The notes below the pieces were generated by a model, which was given only the letters and a program-made list of their open reading frames with translations, had not been told where the DNA came from and made no database searches. A stretch of DNA of 64,000 bases from Glutamicibacter mishrai (GTDB lineage Bacteria > Actinomycetota > Actinomycetes > Actinomycetales > Micrococcaceae), in NCBI RefSeq assembly GCF_012221945.1, contig NZ_CP032549.1:3410001-3474000 (forward strand), read 5' to 3'. Position numbers and translations under genes: made by a program. Of the stretch, positions 43,937 through 53,368 are shown piece by piece. How positions within the stretch are numbered: position 1 is the first letter of the stretch; every line of letters begins with the position of its first letter.

Positions 43937-44584
43937 TCAACGTGCCGTTTCCTCGCTAATCCTCTGGATCAGATCCTCTGCCCCGAGTACCTCGTTGAAG
44001 ATTCTTCCCGAGGGCTCCAAACTCCGTCCTTGGGCCAAATCGGCAAGTTGGACCGGAGTGAAACCCAGCTGGCTAATCAAGCACGCCACGACTGCAGTAT
44101 CGCCAGGACTATCTGTCGCTATCGCTAGGGCGCGCTGGGCTTCAGCCTTGACGGCCCGATCTGCATCAAGATCCCAATGGCTGATGTGGTTTAAGGCCTT
44201 GGCCACGCGCGACTGGCTGAAATGCTCGGCGATCGCCTCGGAGCTGGACAGGCCACGATCCAACGAGTCCTGGAACCAGGCAGGCAAGGGTTCGTCCTCC
44301 CAGCGATTTGTCGCGTCAATCAGCAGAACTCCAGCCAAGGAATCCGTATCAACGTCATCCAAATCCTCTTGGGGAACCATGAGCGCTACGAGCTCGACAT
44401 CTTCGGCGATTTCGCCAGCGCCCACCGCGAGCGCGTGCGGCGCGTACTGCATCAGATGGTATTTCATTTGGCGCGCAGGACGGGTGCCCGCGATCTTCAC
44501 TTGAATGCCGGCGGATGCCGCTGCCCTCGCCAGCGCGGTGCCTGCCCGGCCTGCTCCGAGGATGCCGATCTTCTTGATTCTCAT
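43937..44584 (-). CDS. NAD(P)-binding protein, F420-reductase/NpnN-like (YcdF/COG2085 type)
   Basis: The 215-residue protein starts MRIKKIGILGAGRAGTALARAA, a dinucleotide-binding Rossmann motif, then has LVALMVPQEDL and a KALNHISHWD segment, as in COG2085 NADP oxidoreductases related to F420:NADP reductases. There is no evidence that F420 is used. ATG 44584 is chosen because the motif begins there; the open frame extends 17 codons further. It is leftward, 79 bases after the NRAMP-related gene. Confidence 0.75.
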   Translation of the reverse strand: MRIKKIGILGAGRAGTALARAAASAGIQVKIAGTRPARQMKYHLMQYAPHALAVGAGEIAEDVELVALMVPQEDLDDVDTDSLAGVLLIDATNRWEDEPLPAWFQDSLDRGLSSSEAIAEHFSQSRVAKALNHISHWDLDADRAVKAEAQRALAIATDSPGDTAVVACLISQLGFTPVQLADLAQGRSLEPSGRIFNEVLGAEDLIQRISEETAR

Positions 44585-44663
44585 GACACCAGCGTAAACG
44601 CCAGGGCCGCCGCCTCGAGCGCAAATTGCGCACAAGGCAGCGGCCCTGAAATTCAGCTAATTA

Positions 44664-45947
44664 CTATCCAGCCCACAATGGCGAGAGTGCCTTATAAAGC
44701 TGCTGCACGCCAAGGATGATGAACAGGATTGCGGTGATGGCCAGGGCCGTGTTGGTGTGCCAGCGGTTGGCCCACTGCTTCGGGATTCGATGGCCATTGA
44801 GCAGCCCAAGCAGGGTCACGGCGAGGAAAGGCATGAATAGCGCGCCCAGCACGCCGTAGGCCAGGATGAGCGCAATCGGCTTGTCCAGGAGGAACAGCAG
44901 CATCGGCGGGAATGTCAGCCACAGGACATAGAACTTGAAGTACTTGCCACCGGTCATGGTGTCCGGGTGGTTCGCTGGACGCTTGCGCATATGTCCCCAG
45001 AAGTCGGCGAACATCAATGACACGCCGTTCCACACGCCGATGATGGAGGAGAAGGAAGCAGCCCAGAAGCCCACGAGGAAACCGTTGCCGACGACGGCAC
45101 CGTACTTTTCCTTGAGAACGTCAGAGAGCTCCAACAAGCCCTCGTCGCCACCGGAAATTGCCACGCCTGCAGAGCGGACAACCTCGGCACCGACAATCAG
45201 CATGGCGATCACGAAGATGCCAGTCATCACGTAGGCCATTGAGTTGTCGATACGCATCACGCGCATCCACTTAGGGGAGTACCAGCCTTTTTCACGCAAC
45301 CAGTATCCGTAGGCCGCCAAGGTGATCGTGCCGCCCACGCCGCCGGCCAGAGCTAGGGTGTAGACCACGCCACCGGAAGGGATCATTGGGATCAGGCCCT
45401 TGAGCATTTCAGGAACATTGGGCACTGCAATGACTGCAAGTCCGACGACGGTGACGAACATGATGCCAACGAGTACCGCAGTGATCTTTTCAAAGACCTG
45501 ATAGCGGCCGAACCAGACCATGACGAAGCCCAAGAGCCCCATGATGACTGCCCAGATCTTCAGATCAACGCCAGGAATCAAGGCTGCCAGGGGTAGGGCC
45601 GCCGAGCTCATTGCCGTGGCTCCGTAAACGAAGCCCCAGATGATGATGTACGGGCCGAAGTACCAGGTTGTCCACTTGCCTAGGGACTTCCATCCTTCGA
45701 AGATGGTCTTGCCCGTGGCCAGCGTGTAGCGGCCGGCGCCTTCGACGAGGACGATCTTCAGGATCACGCCCAGGATCACGGCCCAAAGAAGGGCGTAGCC
45801 ATATTGGCTGCCGGCCACCAAGGTTGCCACCATATCCGCGGCGCCAACGCCGGTCGCGGCGACAACAAGACCTGGGCCGATAATTTTCCAGCGTGGCGGC
45901 CCGGAGGCCTCTAGACCGGCATCGGGTGCCTGCGTGCTTTCACTCAT
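44664..45947 (-). CDS. NRAMP-related membrane transporter lacking the DPGN metal motif
   Basis: The 427-residue protein has about eleven hydrophobic segments and clear NRAMP-like sequence in helix 1 (GPGLVVAATGVG...GSQYGYALLW). The canonical DPGN of helix 1 reads AADM, and the M-P-H helix 6 motif is also not evident (AYGYWLREKG region). This places it in the divergent NRAMP-related clades, where some members carry Mg2+ or have other substrates. ATG 45947 is used. It is divergent from the two-component operon. Confidence 0.75.
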   Translation of the reverse strand: MSESTQAPDAGLEASGPPRWKIIGPGLVVAATGVGAADMVATLVAGSQYGYALLWAVILGVILKIVLVEGAGRYTLATGKTIFEGWKSLGKWTTWYFGPYIIIWGFVYGATAMSSAALPLAALIPGVDLKIWAVIMGLLGFVMVWFGRYQVFEKITAVLVGIMFVTVVGLAVIAVPNVPEMLKGLIPMIPSGGVVYTLALAGGVGGTITLAAYGYWLREKGWYSPKWMRVMRIDNSMAYVMTGIFVIAMLIVGAEVVRSAGVAISGGDEGLLELSDVLKEKYGAVVGNGFLVGFWAASFSSIIGVWNGVSLMFADFWGHMRKRPANHPDTMTGGKYFKFYVLWLTFPPMLLFLLDKPIALILAYGVLGALFMPFLAVTLLGLLNGHRIPKQWANRWHTNTALAITAILFIILGVQQLYKALSPLWAG

Positions 45948-46127
45948 TGAGTTATTCCTTTGTCACAGTGCGGTTCGCCGCGGCCTCGATCCTCGGTGAT
46001 GTGGGCCACAAGCGTGTGAGATCGTATTCAATATTGGTAGTGATTCAGGTTACTCGCAAACTGAGTCGGAAGTACTAACACTTTCTTAGGACAACAGCGC
46101 ACCTTCACCGCTGCGGTGCCGGGATAT

Positions 46128-46136
46128 TGCTAGAAT
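46128..46136 (+). promoter_or_regulatory. Extended -10 promoter of the two-component operon
   Basis: TGCTAGAAT is a good extended -10 element, 53 bases before the regulator start codon. No clear -35 hexamer is seen, as is common with extended -10 promoters. Confidence 0.5.
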
Positions 46137-46189
46137 TGATTAGTTATCCCGGGCCAAGTGCCCCTCAAGGAATCACCGAGGATGGTGCC

Positions 46190-46858
46190 GTGCAGCTATT
46201 GATCGTCGAAGACGACCAATCCGTGGCAGACGCGCTGATCGATGCCGTTAGCGCAGCCGGCCACCATGCGGTGCACGCGTGCCGGGGATCCGATGCCTTG
46301 TTGCGCCACCATGATGTACAGCTGATCCTGCTGGATCTCGGTTTGCCTGACATGGACGGGTTGGAGGTCTTGCGCAAGCTGCGCCAAGTCAGCGATGTGC
46401 CAGTGATTATCCTCAGCGCCAGGGATGACGAGCGGAGCGTTGTGCGCGGCCTGCGCCAGGGCGCCGACGATTACCTGGTCAAGCCCATAGGGCTGACGAT
46501 CCTGCTGGCCAGGATCGACGCCGTGGCCCGACGTGCCGGCGCGAAATCCACGGCCAGCAGGAATCAGATCATTGCCGGAACCCTGTCCATGGATCTTGAT
46601 AAGCATGAAGCTGTTTTGGCGGGGAAGAGGCTGGGACTGACGGCTAAGGAATTCGAGCTTCTGACTCTGCTGGCAAGGCACGCAGGTTCGGTCGTCACTC
46701 GCGAACAGATCCTCGATCGGCTCTGGGGTGACGCTTTTTTGGCCGTATCCCGTTCCCTGGATGTGCACTTGACCGGCCTGCGAGCGAAGCTTGCTACCCC
46801 CGGGATGATCGTGAATGTTCGTGGCGTCGGGTATCGGCTTGAGGCGCCGAGCTCGTGA
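46190..46858 (+). CDS. OmpR-family response regulator (TctD-like)
   Basis: The 222-residue protein has a receiver domain with acidic pair EDD, phospho-acceptor in LLDLGLPDMDG (near residue 50) and Lys in VKP, then an OmpR winged helix with LTAKEFELLTLLARH and SLDVHLTGLRAKL. GTG 46190 has GAGG 8 bases upstream and begins VQLLIVEDD. Its stop overlaps the histidine kinase start (GTGA). The partner TAXI protein suggests it answers to an organic acid or amino acid. Confidence 0.92.
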   Translation: MQLLIVEDDQSVADALIDAVSAAGHHAVHACRGSDALLRHHDVQLILLDLGLPDMDGLEVLRKLRQVSDVPVIILSARDDERSVVRGLRQGADDYLVKPIGLTILLARIDAVARRAGAKSTASRNQIIAGTLSMDLDKHEAVLAGKRLGLTAKEFELLTLLARHAGSVVTREQILDRLWGDAFLAVSRSLDVHLTGLRAKLATPGMIVNVRGVGYRLEAPSS

Positions 46859-48288
46859 GGATCCGCGTCCTGTCAGTCCTTGGTTCCCTGCTGCTGGTGA
46901 TCGTGGCTCTGGTCAGCACGGTTTTGATGCAGAGTGTCAGCCGCGATGCCACAGCGGATCTCCAAGTGAACCGGCTCTCGGCTCTGAACCGTTTTGTGCA
47001 ACTCGCCTCCCATGCCAACGGTGGCGACGACTTGGAAATGCTGCAGCTGGAAATGGACACCTATTCCCAGCTCTATGGCGAGGGGCTGTTGATCGTGGCG
47101 GACGGACGCCAACTGGCATCCGGTGAAATCCAGCCGGAGGACGCAGCGGTTGCTCAGGCGCTGCGAGCGGCAGCATTGAACTTGGAACATACGGAAATTC
47201 CCGCCGTCAACCCATTTTCCGACGGCGCTGCGCTGATCACCCGTCCTTTCGGCAATACTGCCCAAGTGCTAGGTTCCGTGACCATGAAGGTCAACCTCGA
47301 GCCCGCTCGCATGAGGGTGCTCCAGGCATCGAGCATGGTCCTGATAATCAGCCTCGCCGTCGGAGCGATCTTCTTGCTCTTGGCGGATCGGCTGGCGACG
47401 TGGGTCATCCGGCCGCTTCACCGCCTGGACGATTCCGTGCAGTTGCTGACCCGGACTCAACGCCCCATCCCGCTCGTTGATCAAGGGCCTCCAGAGTTGC
47501 AGGCCCTGTCCCGGTCCGTCAGCAATATGGCCCAAACCATGGCGACGAGCCTTCAGCAGCAACAAGAGCTGATTGCTGAGACTTCTCATCAATTGCGTAA
47601 TCCGGTGGCGGCGCTCAGACTGCGAGTGGATCTGCTGAAGATGCGAGGCGGAGATGATTCGAGTTCGGATGCCCTGCGTGCGGTGGAAGATGAATTGGCC
47701 CGCGTGGAGACACTGCTGGACGGTGTATTGCGTCTAGCAAGTGCGGAGCATCGATTGACCGAGCAGAATTCCGAGGAATCCGCTGTCGAGGCAGGGACTC
47801 GAAGAGAATCCATTAACGCCTTGGAAGTCCTCGCAGAGGAAATCGAGCGTCAGTCTGCCGTTGCGCAAGCGTCAGGCAACACCCTGATGCTGGACAGGGC
47901 GTCGGAACCCATGGTCGATGCGCTGGTCTGGTGCAATGGTTTTGACCTCCAGCAGATGGTCTCAGAGCTCCTGGAAAACGCCATTAAATATGCTCCTGGA
48001 ACACAAGTTGAGCTAGGCGTCAGAAGTTCAGGCGCCATGCTCGACATCGTGGTTAGTGATCACGGCCCTGGACTGAGCACAGCGGAACTATCTAGGGCAG
48101 TGGAGCGCTTCTGGCGATCTGTACGTGCCCGCGGCACTGCGGGCACGGGACTGGGATTGGCAATCGTAGACAGATTGGCCCGTGCCAATGCAGGCCAAAT
48201 CATAGTGGCTGCCAACGATGGGACAGGACTTAAGATCATCATCAGGCTGCCCCGGGCCTCGTCAGGACAGGAGGGAACTGATGGCTGA
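46855..48288 (+). CDS. Sensor histidine kinase (TctE-like)
   Basis: The 477-residue kinase has two membrane helices (about 5-25 and 160-182) around an extracytoplasmic domain of about 135 residues, a HAMP region, the phospho-His motif ETSHQLRNPVAAL near residue 245, and HATPase boxes ELLENAIKYAP, DHGPGL and GTAGTGLGLAIVD. It would phosphorylate the regulator encoded just upstream. It overlaps that gene by 4 bases and the TAXI gene by 8, so all three are translationally linked. Confidence 0.93.
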   Translation: MRIRVLSVLGSLLLVIVALVSTVLMQSVSRDATADLQVNRLSALNRFVQLASHANGGDDLEMLQLEMDTYSQLYGEGLLIVADGRQLASGEIQPEDAAVAQALRAAALNLEHTEIPAVNPFSDGAALITRPFGNTAQVLGSVTMKVNLEPARMRVLQASSMVLIISLAVGAIFLLLADRLATWVIRPLHRLDDSVQLLTRTQRPIPLVDQGPPELQALSRSVSNMAQTMATSLQQQQELIAETSHQLRNPVAALRLRVDLLKMRGGDDSSSDALRAVEDELARVETLLDGVLRLASAEHRLTEQNSEESAVEAGTRRESINALEVLAEEIERQSAVAQASGNTLMLDRASEPMVDALVWCNGFDLQQMVSELLENAIKYAPGTQVELGVRSSGAMLDIVVSDHGPGLSTAELSRAVERFWRSVRARGTAGTGLGLAIVDRLARANAGQIIVAANDGTGLKIIIRLPRASSGQEGTDG

Positions 48289-49255
48289 ACGGTACTCGCC
48301 AGAACGACGCACACTGCTCAAAGCTTTATTGGCCGCGCCGGCAGTTGCGATGCTTCCCGCCTTGAACGCCTGTAGCCAACGAGCCGACCAGCCGCGTCTG
48401 GACATAGCGTCCGGTGAAGAAGGCGGAATGTACTTCGAATTTGCACAGTTGCTTTCGGCGGCACTGGTCGAGAATGGAATCGCAGATACCTCGGCAGCGT
48501 TCAAAACCGAGGCAAGCGCACAGAACCTCGACCTGCTGGTTCAGGGCCGCGCACATCTGGCATTGGCACTAGCAGACACCGTCGCCGTGTTCCGGGCGAA
48601 TAATGCGAAACAGGCCGGCATCACAGCTTTAGGGCGGGTGTACCAAAACTATTTTCATTGCATCGTTAAAGCCAACAGCGGAATTCAAAACTTGCGTGAT
48701 TTCCCGGGCCGCACCATCGGCACGGGAGCCGCTGGCTCCGGGACCTGGGTCACCGGACAACGGATTTTGCAGGTTGCGGGACTCAAAAAACATCGCCAGG
48801 CGCCTGTCGAGCGGATGCTTGGCTACGCCTCAGGGCTTGAGGCACTTGGGCAAGGCGATATCGACGTGCTCTTCCTCTTCGGCGGGATGCCAGTACGGCC
48901 CCTCGCCGATTTGGCCAGAGGCGAGAACCTCCGTCTCCTGGATGTCACCGAAGTCCTGCCGAACCTGCGTGATGCCTACCCAGGTCTTTATGACCGGGTG
49001 GTTATTCCAGGCAACACGTATCCAGGGATAACTGGCGTCGATGCAATCGGAGTCAGCAACCTGCTCATGGCCCGGCCCGATCTGCCGGGCAAAACCGCCA
49101 CGGCCATCGTCAAGCTCCTGGCGGCCAAAGCCCACCAACTCGTGCCTGAATCCAGCGCGGGGATCCAGCATTTGACTCCCGAGACTTTGATCAGCACGGC
49201 AGGGCAACCGTTGCACCCCGGAGCCAGGGATGCCTACCTTGAGCTACACGGCTAA
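48281..49255 (+). CDS. TAXI-family TRAP substrate-binding lipoprotein (orphan)
   Basis: The 324-residue protein begins with a twin-arginine-like RRTLLKALL signal and lipobox LNAC (Cys near 31), then SGEEGGMYFEFAQLL and QNLDLLVQGRAHLALALAD, typical of TAXI solute receptors for glutamate, ketoacids or similar. No TRAP permease (DctQM) is in the window. Its overlap with the histidine kinase suggests that it feeds the sensor. ATG 48281 follows GGAGGG. Confidence 0.85.
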   Translation: MAERYSPERRTLLKALLAAPAVAMLPALNACSQRADQPRLDIASGEEGGMYFEFAQLLSAALVENGIADTSAAFKTEASAQNLDLLVQGRAHLALALADTVAVFRANNAKQAGITALGRVYQNYFHCIVKANSGIQNLRDFPGRTIGTGAAGSGTWVTGQRILQVAGLKKHRQAPVERMLGYASGLEALGQGDIDVLFLFGGMPVRPLADLARGENLRLLDVTEVLPNLRDAYPGLYDRVVIPGNTYPGITGVDAIGVSNLLMARPDLPGKTATAIVKLLAAKAHQLVPESSAGIQHLTPETLISTAGQPLHPGARDAYLELHG

Positions 49256-49342
49256 GAGCCAAAGCGGCAAGACTCAGCGACGATTCGAGCATTGCCTATT
49301 AGGGTGGAACTCAGAACAATCTTGTCGAAAGGTAATTCCCTG

Positions 49343-50653
49343 ATGACCACCGCAATCGAACGCATGGAAAATGACGCAGTAGAAATTTGCCGCGGCTTGA
49401 TCCGCATTGACACAACAAATTTTGGTGGCAATCGGGGCGCAGGGGAGCTGCAGGCCGCACGCTATGTCAGCGGGCTTTTCGCCGAGGTCGGCTTGGACGC
49501 GAGGATTTACGAGTCGGCACCGGGACGCGCCAATGTGGCGGTGCGGATTCCGGGCACTGACCCATCGCTGCCGGCGCTGATCGTGCATGGCCACCTTGAC
49601 GTAGTGCCAGCGATTGCCGATGACTGGAGCGTTGACCCATTTGGGGCGGAGATCAAGGATGGCATGATCTGGGGCCGCGGAGCCGTCGATATGAAAAACA
49701 TGGATGCCATGATCATCGCCGCCATCCGTCATATGCAACGTGAAAAAATCTCTCCACGGCGTGATCTGATCATCGCGTTCTTCGCTGACGAAGAAGCTGG
49801 AGGAGATTATGGGGCGGGCTGGATGGTAGAAAACCATCCAGAGGTTTTTGCCGGAGCAGAAGAAGCGATCAGCGAAGTTGGCGGATTCTCCGTGGATATC
49901 AACGGACGCCGTGCTTACATGCTGCAAACGGCTGAAAAAGGGATCGCATGGCTCAAACTCACCGCTCAGGGAATGGCAGGACATGGCTCGCAGATTAATA
50001 CTGATAATGCGGTGACCGCCCTGGCTGGAGCCGTTTACCGCATCGGCGAGCACCAATGGCCTTTGTCCTATACAAAAACCACCCAGTCCCTCATGGAGCA
50101 AGTCGCCGAATTGTCTGGCCTGGAGTTTGACCGCGAGAACCCCCAACCGCTGCTTGAAGCGATGGGCAACGTATCGCGGTTTGTCGGAGCAACTCTTCAA
50201 AACACCGCTAATCCCTCCGCTTTGCAAGCTGGCTATAAGCACAACGTCATTCCAGGGCAGGCCGAGGCGTTGATTGATTGCCGCACTTTGCCTGACGAAC
50301 ACGAAGCCACGCTTGAGAAGCTGCGCGAACTGGCTGGGGAGGGGGTCGAGCTTTCCATGGTGCATGAACAGGATTCCCTGGAAGTTCCTTTCGCCGGTGC
50401 CTTGGTGGACTCCATGGTGAAGTCCCTGTTGGATGAAGACCCCGAAGCGATCGTCCTGCCCTATATGCTCTCCGGGGGTACCGATAACAAGTGGCTGGCC
50501 ACTATCGGGATTACCGGATACGGATTCGCGCCCCTTCAACTGCCCGCAGAGCTGGACTTCACAGGAATGTTCCACGGAGTTGATGAGCGGGTCCCTGTGG
50601 ACGCGGTCAAATTCGGTGTGCGAGTCCTCGAAAACTTGATGCGCAGCTACTAA
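49343..50653 (+). CDS. M20/M25/M40 family metallopeptidase
   Basis: The 436-residue enzyme has the di-zinc motifs of the family: HGHLDVVP near residue 90, WGRGAVDMK, FFADEEAGG and a late GGTDNKWLA, plus a lid region with AQGMAGHGS. Such proteins hydrolyse dipeptides or deacylate amino acids; the substrate is not known. ATG 49343 has GAAAGG 10 bases upstream. Confidence 0.9.
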   Translation: MTTAIERMENDAVEICRGLIRIDTTNFGGNRGAGELQAARYVSGLFAEVGLDARIYESAPGRANVAVRIPGTDPSLPALIVHGHLDVVPAIADDWSVDPFGAEIKDGMIWGRGAVDMKNMDAMIIAAIRHMQREKISPRRDLIIAFFADEEAGGDYGAGWMVENHPEVFAGAEEAISEVGGFSVDINGRRAYMLQTAEKGIAWLKLTAQGMAGHGSQINTDNAVTALAGAVYRIGEHQWPLSYTKTTQSLMEQVAELSGLEFDRENPQPLLEAMGNVSRFVGATLQNTANPSALQAGYKHNVIPGQAEALIDCRTLPDEHEATLEKLRELAGEGVELSMVHEQDSLEVPFAGALVDSMVKSLLDEDPEAIVLPYMLSGGTDNKWLATIGITGYGFAPLQLPAELDFTGMFHGVDERVPVDAVKFGVRVLENLMRSY

Positions 50654-50693
50654 TCGGCCAGCGACAGCACAGACCTAGTATTCAGGAGTAAAA

Positions 50694-51833
50694 GTGTCCA
50701 TCGAGTCAATCCTTACTGATCAGCTTCTCGAGCGGTTCCGCGAACGCGCCGCTCGGTACGATAGTGAAAATTCTTTCGCTGTCCAAGACTTTGACGAGCT
50801 GGTCTCGCTGGATTATCTGAAAGCGCTGATCCCCGAAGACAAAGGCGGGCTCGGCTGGAGTGTGGAACAGGTTGCCCTGGCCCAGCGGCGCTTGGCAACA
50901 GCTGCGCCTGCTACCGCCTTGGCAGTGAACATGCATCATGTTTGGGCTTCCGTTGCCAGGGTGCTTCAGGCCAGGGGCGATAGCCGCCTTCAGATGGTCA
51001 CCGACTGGATTGCGCAGGGCGAGGTGATGGCCTTCGGAATCTCGGAACCCGGCAATGATTCCGTTCTTTTTGATTCGAAAACTTCAGCATCAACCGGGCC
51101 GGATGGATCCGTGACCTTCAACGGGGTCAAGATATTCACTTCGCTCTCACCGGCATTCACCCGGCTGGGTGTTTTCGGGAAGGACGAATCAACGGGAGAA
51201 CTCGTTCATGCCTTCGTTTCCAAGGGTGATGGCGTTGAATCCATGGGGGACTGGAACACATTGGGAATGCGGGCCAGCCAATCGCACACCACCAAACTAG
51301 TCAATGCGGTGTCCCCGGCTCAATGGGTACACAGTCGGCTTCCGGCGGGACCGAATCCCGATCTGCTGATCTTCGGGATCTTCGCATCGTTCCTCACCCT
51401 CACCGCCAGCGTTTATGTGGGCATCGCCGATCGGGCAGTGAGCTTAGGGCAGGCGACGTTGAACAAGAGGAAGCATCATGACGGGACCAGCTACTCCCAG
51501 GACATACGCGCACGCGGCTTGCTGTCCCAGGCTGCGATGAGGCTCATCTCGCTTGATGCGCTCCAGCGCTCGGTAGCCAAGGACATTGATGATCTAGTAG
51601 ACCATCAGGATGCATGGTTCCCGAAGCTAGTCACGCTGCGCACCCTTGCCGGCGACACAGCGCGTGAGAATGTCCAGGTGGTGGGACAGCTGCTCGGAGG
51701 CGGCGGGTACTTCCGCGGTTCCGAATTCGAGAGGCTGTACCGCGACGTGCAGGCCAGCTGGTACCACCCGTCCAACGCGGCATCCGCAGAAAATACCGTC
51801 GCCTCCTGGCTGGTTGGGCCACTGGAAGGGTGA
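50694..51833 (+). CDS. Acyl-CoA dehydrogenase-fold flavoprotein
   Basis: The 379-residue protein has the acyl-CoA dehydrogenase N-terminal and beta domains (AFGISEPGNDS near residue 118; FNGVKIFTSLSPAF) but an unusual C-terminus, YRDVQASWYHPSNAASAEN, more like DszC/HpaB-type flavin hydroxylases of the same fold than the IYEGT of dehydrogenases. It may be an oxidase, monooxygenase or divergent dehydrogenase. GTG 50694 follows AGGAG. It is 40 bases after the M20 gene and likely co-transcribed. Confidence 0.78.
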   Translation: MSIESILTDQLLERFRERAARYDSENSFAVQDFDELVSLDYLKALIPEDKGGLGWSVEQVALAQRRLATAAPATALAVNMHHVWASVARVLQARGDSRLQMVTDWIAQGEVMAFGISEPGNDSVLFDSKTSASTGPDGSVTFNGVKIFTSLSPAFTRLGVFGKDESTGELVHAFVSKGDGVESMGDWNTLGMRASQSHTTKLVNAVSPAQWVHSRLPAGPNPDLLIFGIFASFLTLTASVYVGIADRAVSLGQATLNKRKHHDGTSYSQDIRARGLLSQAAMRLISLDALQRSVAKDIDDLVDHQDAWFPKLVTLRTLAGDTARENVQVVGQLLGGGGYFRGSEFERLYRDVQASWYHPSNAASAENTVASWLVGPLEG

Positions 51834-51843
51834 AGCCGGTAGC

Positions 51844-52083
51844 CTAATCCAGCGGCGGCAGGGTACTGCGGATTCGCATGACCCTGCGGCGCAGCCAATA
51901 TTTGTAGACGCCGCCTTCGTACCTGCAGGTACGCATCAGTTCCCATTTGCCGTTGTCCGCGTGTTCACGCAAGGCCGCGCGGGCAACATGAACAGGTTCG
52001 CTGGGAAACGACGTGATCACCAGATATTCAAAGCGCTGTTCATCGGAGTGATGCACGGGCGGTTTAATTCGTTCTTGAAGCAT
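51844..52083 (-). CDS. DUF5703 small protein
   Basis: The 79-residue basic protein has FEYLVITSFPSEP, EHADNGKWELMRTCRYEGG and a YWLRRRVMRIRS ending, the DUF5703 pattern of actinobacteria. Function is unknown. It is convergent with the acyl-CoA dehydrogenase-fold gene (10 bases apart) and divergent from the next small gene, with 44 bases between the starts. Confidence 0.78.
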   Translation of the reverse strand: MLQERIKPPVHHSDEQRFEYLVITSFPSEPVHVARAALREHADNGKWELMRTCRYEGGVYKYWLRRRVMRIRSTLPPLD

Positions 52084-52127
52084 CGTGCCCCCTATCTAAA
52101 GAACCCTATGCGTTGTAGCTTAAGACC

Positions 52128-52337
52128 ATGAGTACTGATCCAAGTTTTGCCCTGCAATCATTGATTGCCCGACTTGAGCAGCACCTGGCCGTAGTTTCGC
52201 AAAGCCGTGGTGCGGCCGAGGCGTCTGTCGACGCTGCCTTCGGTGCCCTGGCGGATGCCTTCGAGGACTATGAAGACGCGCTGTACGATCAGTATTCCGA
52301 ACTTTTGCCTTTCACCATACCCGTAGACGATGCGTGA
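52128..52337 (+). CDS. Small acidic hypothetical protein
   Basis: The 69-residue product is acidic and probably all-helical, with an Ala-rich middle (AAEASVDAAFGALADAFEDYEDAL). I recognise no family. ATG 52128 has no clear ribosome site. Its position close to a conserved divergent partner and its codon use support it being real, but not strongly. Confidence 0.55.
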   Translation: MSTDPSFALQSLIARLEQHLAVVSQSRGAAEASVDAAFGALADAFEDYEDALYDQYSELLPFTIPVDDA

Positions 52338-52415
52338 GTACGACCACGGGGTGATTTTTGGCCCAATCGTGTTTTTGAGCCTCGATCCATGCCGGCGGTG
52401 AAGTAATGTCGAGGG

Positions 52416-53240
52416 GTGAATTGGTTTGAAGCAGCTTTCCTTGGATTGATCCAGGGCCTGACCGAGTTCCTCCCGATCTCGTCCTCGGCCCACCTGCGTA
52501 TCGTTGGCGAACTTTTGCCCAATGCCCAGGACCCCGGCGCCGCCTTTACGGCCATTACCCAGCTCGGCACCGAGACCGCGGTGATCGTCTTCTTCTGGCG
52601 TGACATCGTCAGGATCATTGGCGCATGGTGCAAGGCACTGACGGGCAAGATTCCGCACTCGGATCCCGATGCGAAAATGGGTTGGCTGATCATTGTCGGC
52701 TCCATCCCCATCGCGATCCTTGGCCTCCTGCTCGAAGACTACATTGACACCAACTTCCGATCATTGTGGATCGTCGCGACCACCTTGGTGGTCTTCGGCC
52801 TATTCCTTGCGCTGGCCGACCACTACGGCAAGCAGCAGCGTGGACTGGAAAAGCTCACCGTAAAGCACGGCATCTTGTACGGTTTGGCGCAGGCCATGGC
52901 GCTGATTCCTGGCGTCTCCCGCTCAGGCGGCACGATCACCGCAGGTTTGCTCATGGGGTACACCCGCGAAGCTGCCGCGCGGTACTCTTTCCTGCTGGCC
53001 ATTCCAGCCGTCTACGCTTCCGGCCTGTACAAGCTGGTCAAGAGCTTTGACGAGCCAGGCGTGTACAGCTTGGCGCAGACCGGCCTGGCTACCGCGATCG
53101 CCTTCATCGTCGGATTCTTCATCGTCGGCTGGTTCCTGAAGTTCGTCTCCACCCACTCTTACCGGTTCTTCGTTTGGTACCGTATTCTGCTGGGCTTCGT
53201 GCTCTTTGTCGCTTTGGGCTTTGGTCTGATCAACGCCTAA
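52416..53240 (+). CDS. uppP: Undecaprenyl-diphosphatase (BacA/UppP type)
   Basis: UppP dephosphorylates undecaprenyl diphosphate to recycle the cell-wall lipid carrier. The 274-residue membrane protein has both BacA signatures, [13 protein letters not shown] near residue 16 and [10 protein letters not shown] near residue 168, that form the active site facing the outside. GTG 52416 is immediately preceded by CGAGGG. It is upstream of mshC, with a hairpin between. Confidence 0.95.
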   Translation: MNWFEAAFLGLIQGLTEFLPISSSAHLRIVGELLPNAQDPGAAFTAITQLGTETAVIVFFWRDIVRIIGAWCKALTGKIPHSDPDAKMGWLIIVGSIPIAILGLLLEDYIDTNFRSLWIVATTLVVFGLFLALADHYGKQQRGLEKLTVKHGILYGLAQAMALIPGVSRSGGTITAGLLMGYTREAAARYSFLLAIPAVYASGLYKLVKSFDEPGVYSLAQTGLATAIAFIVGFFIVGWFLKFVSTHSYRFFVWYRILLGFVLFVALGFGLINA

Positions 53241-53257
53241 ATTGAATGTTGCCAAGG

Positions 53258-53281
53258 TGTCCGTGAAGCGTTTCACGGACA
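53258..53281 (+). terminator. Hairpin between uppP and mshC
   Basis: TGTCCGTGAA pairs perfectly with TTCACGGACA. It has no T-run, so it may terminate weakly or only protect the uppP message. Confidence 0.45.
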
Positions 53282-53368
53282 TCTCGGCGTTAACGGGAAT
53301 AAACCTCGTCCTGCTTGACTTGGACTTAGAGGAAGAAAATCGTCGCATCTGCGAAAGGATGTTCATCA

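Noticed and set aside
49274..50575. 433-codon leftward frame across the M20 peptidase gene
   Set aside because: The rightward reading has all M20 metal motifs; the reverse has none.
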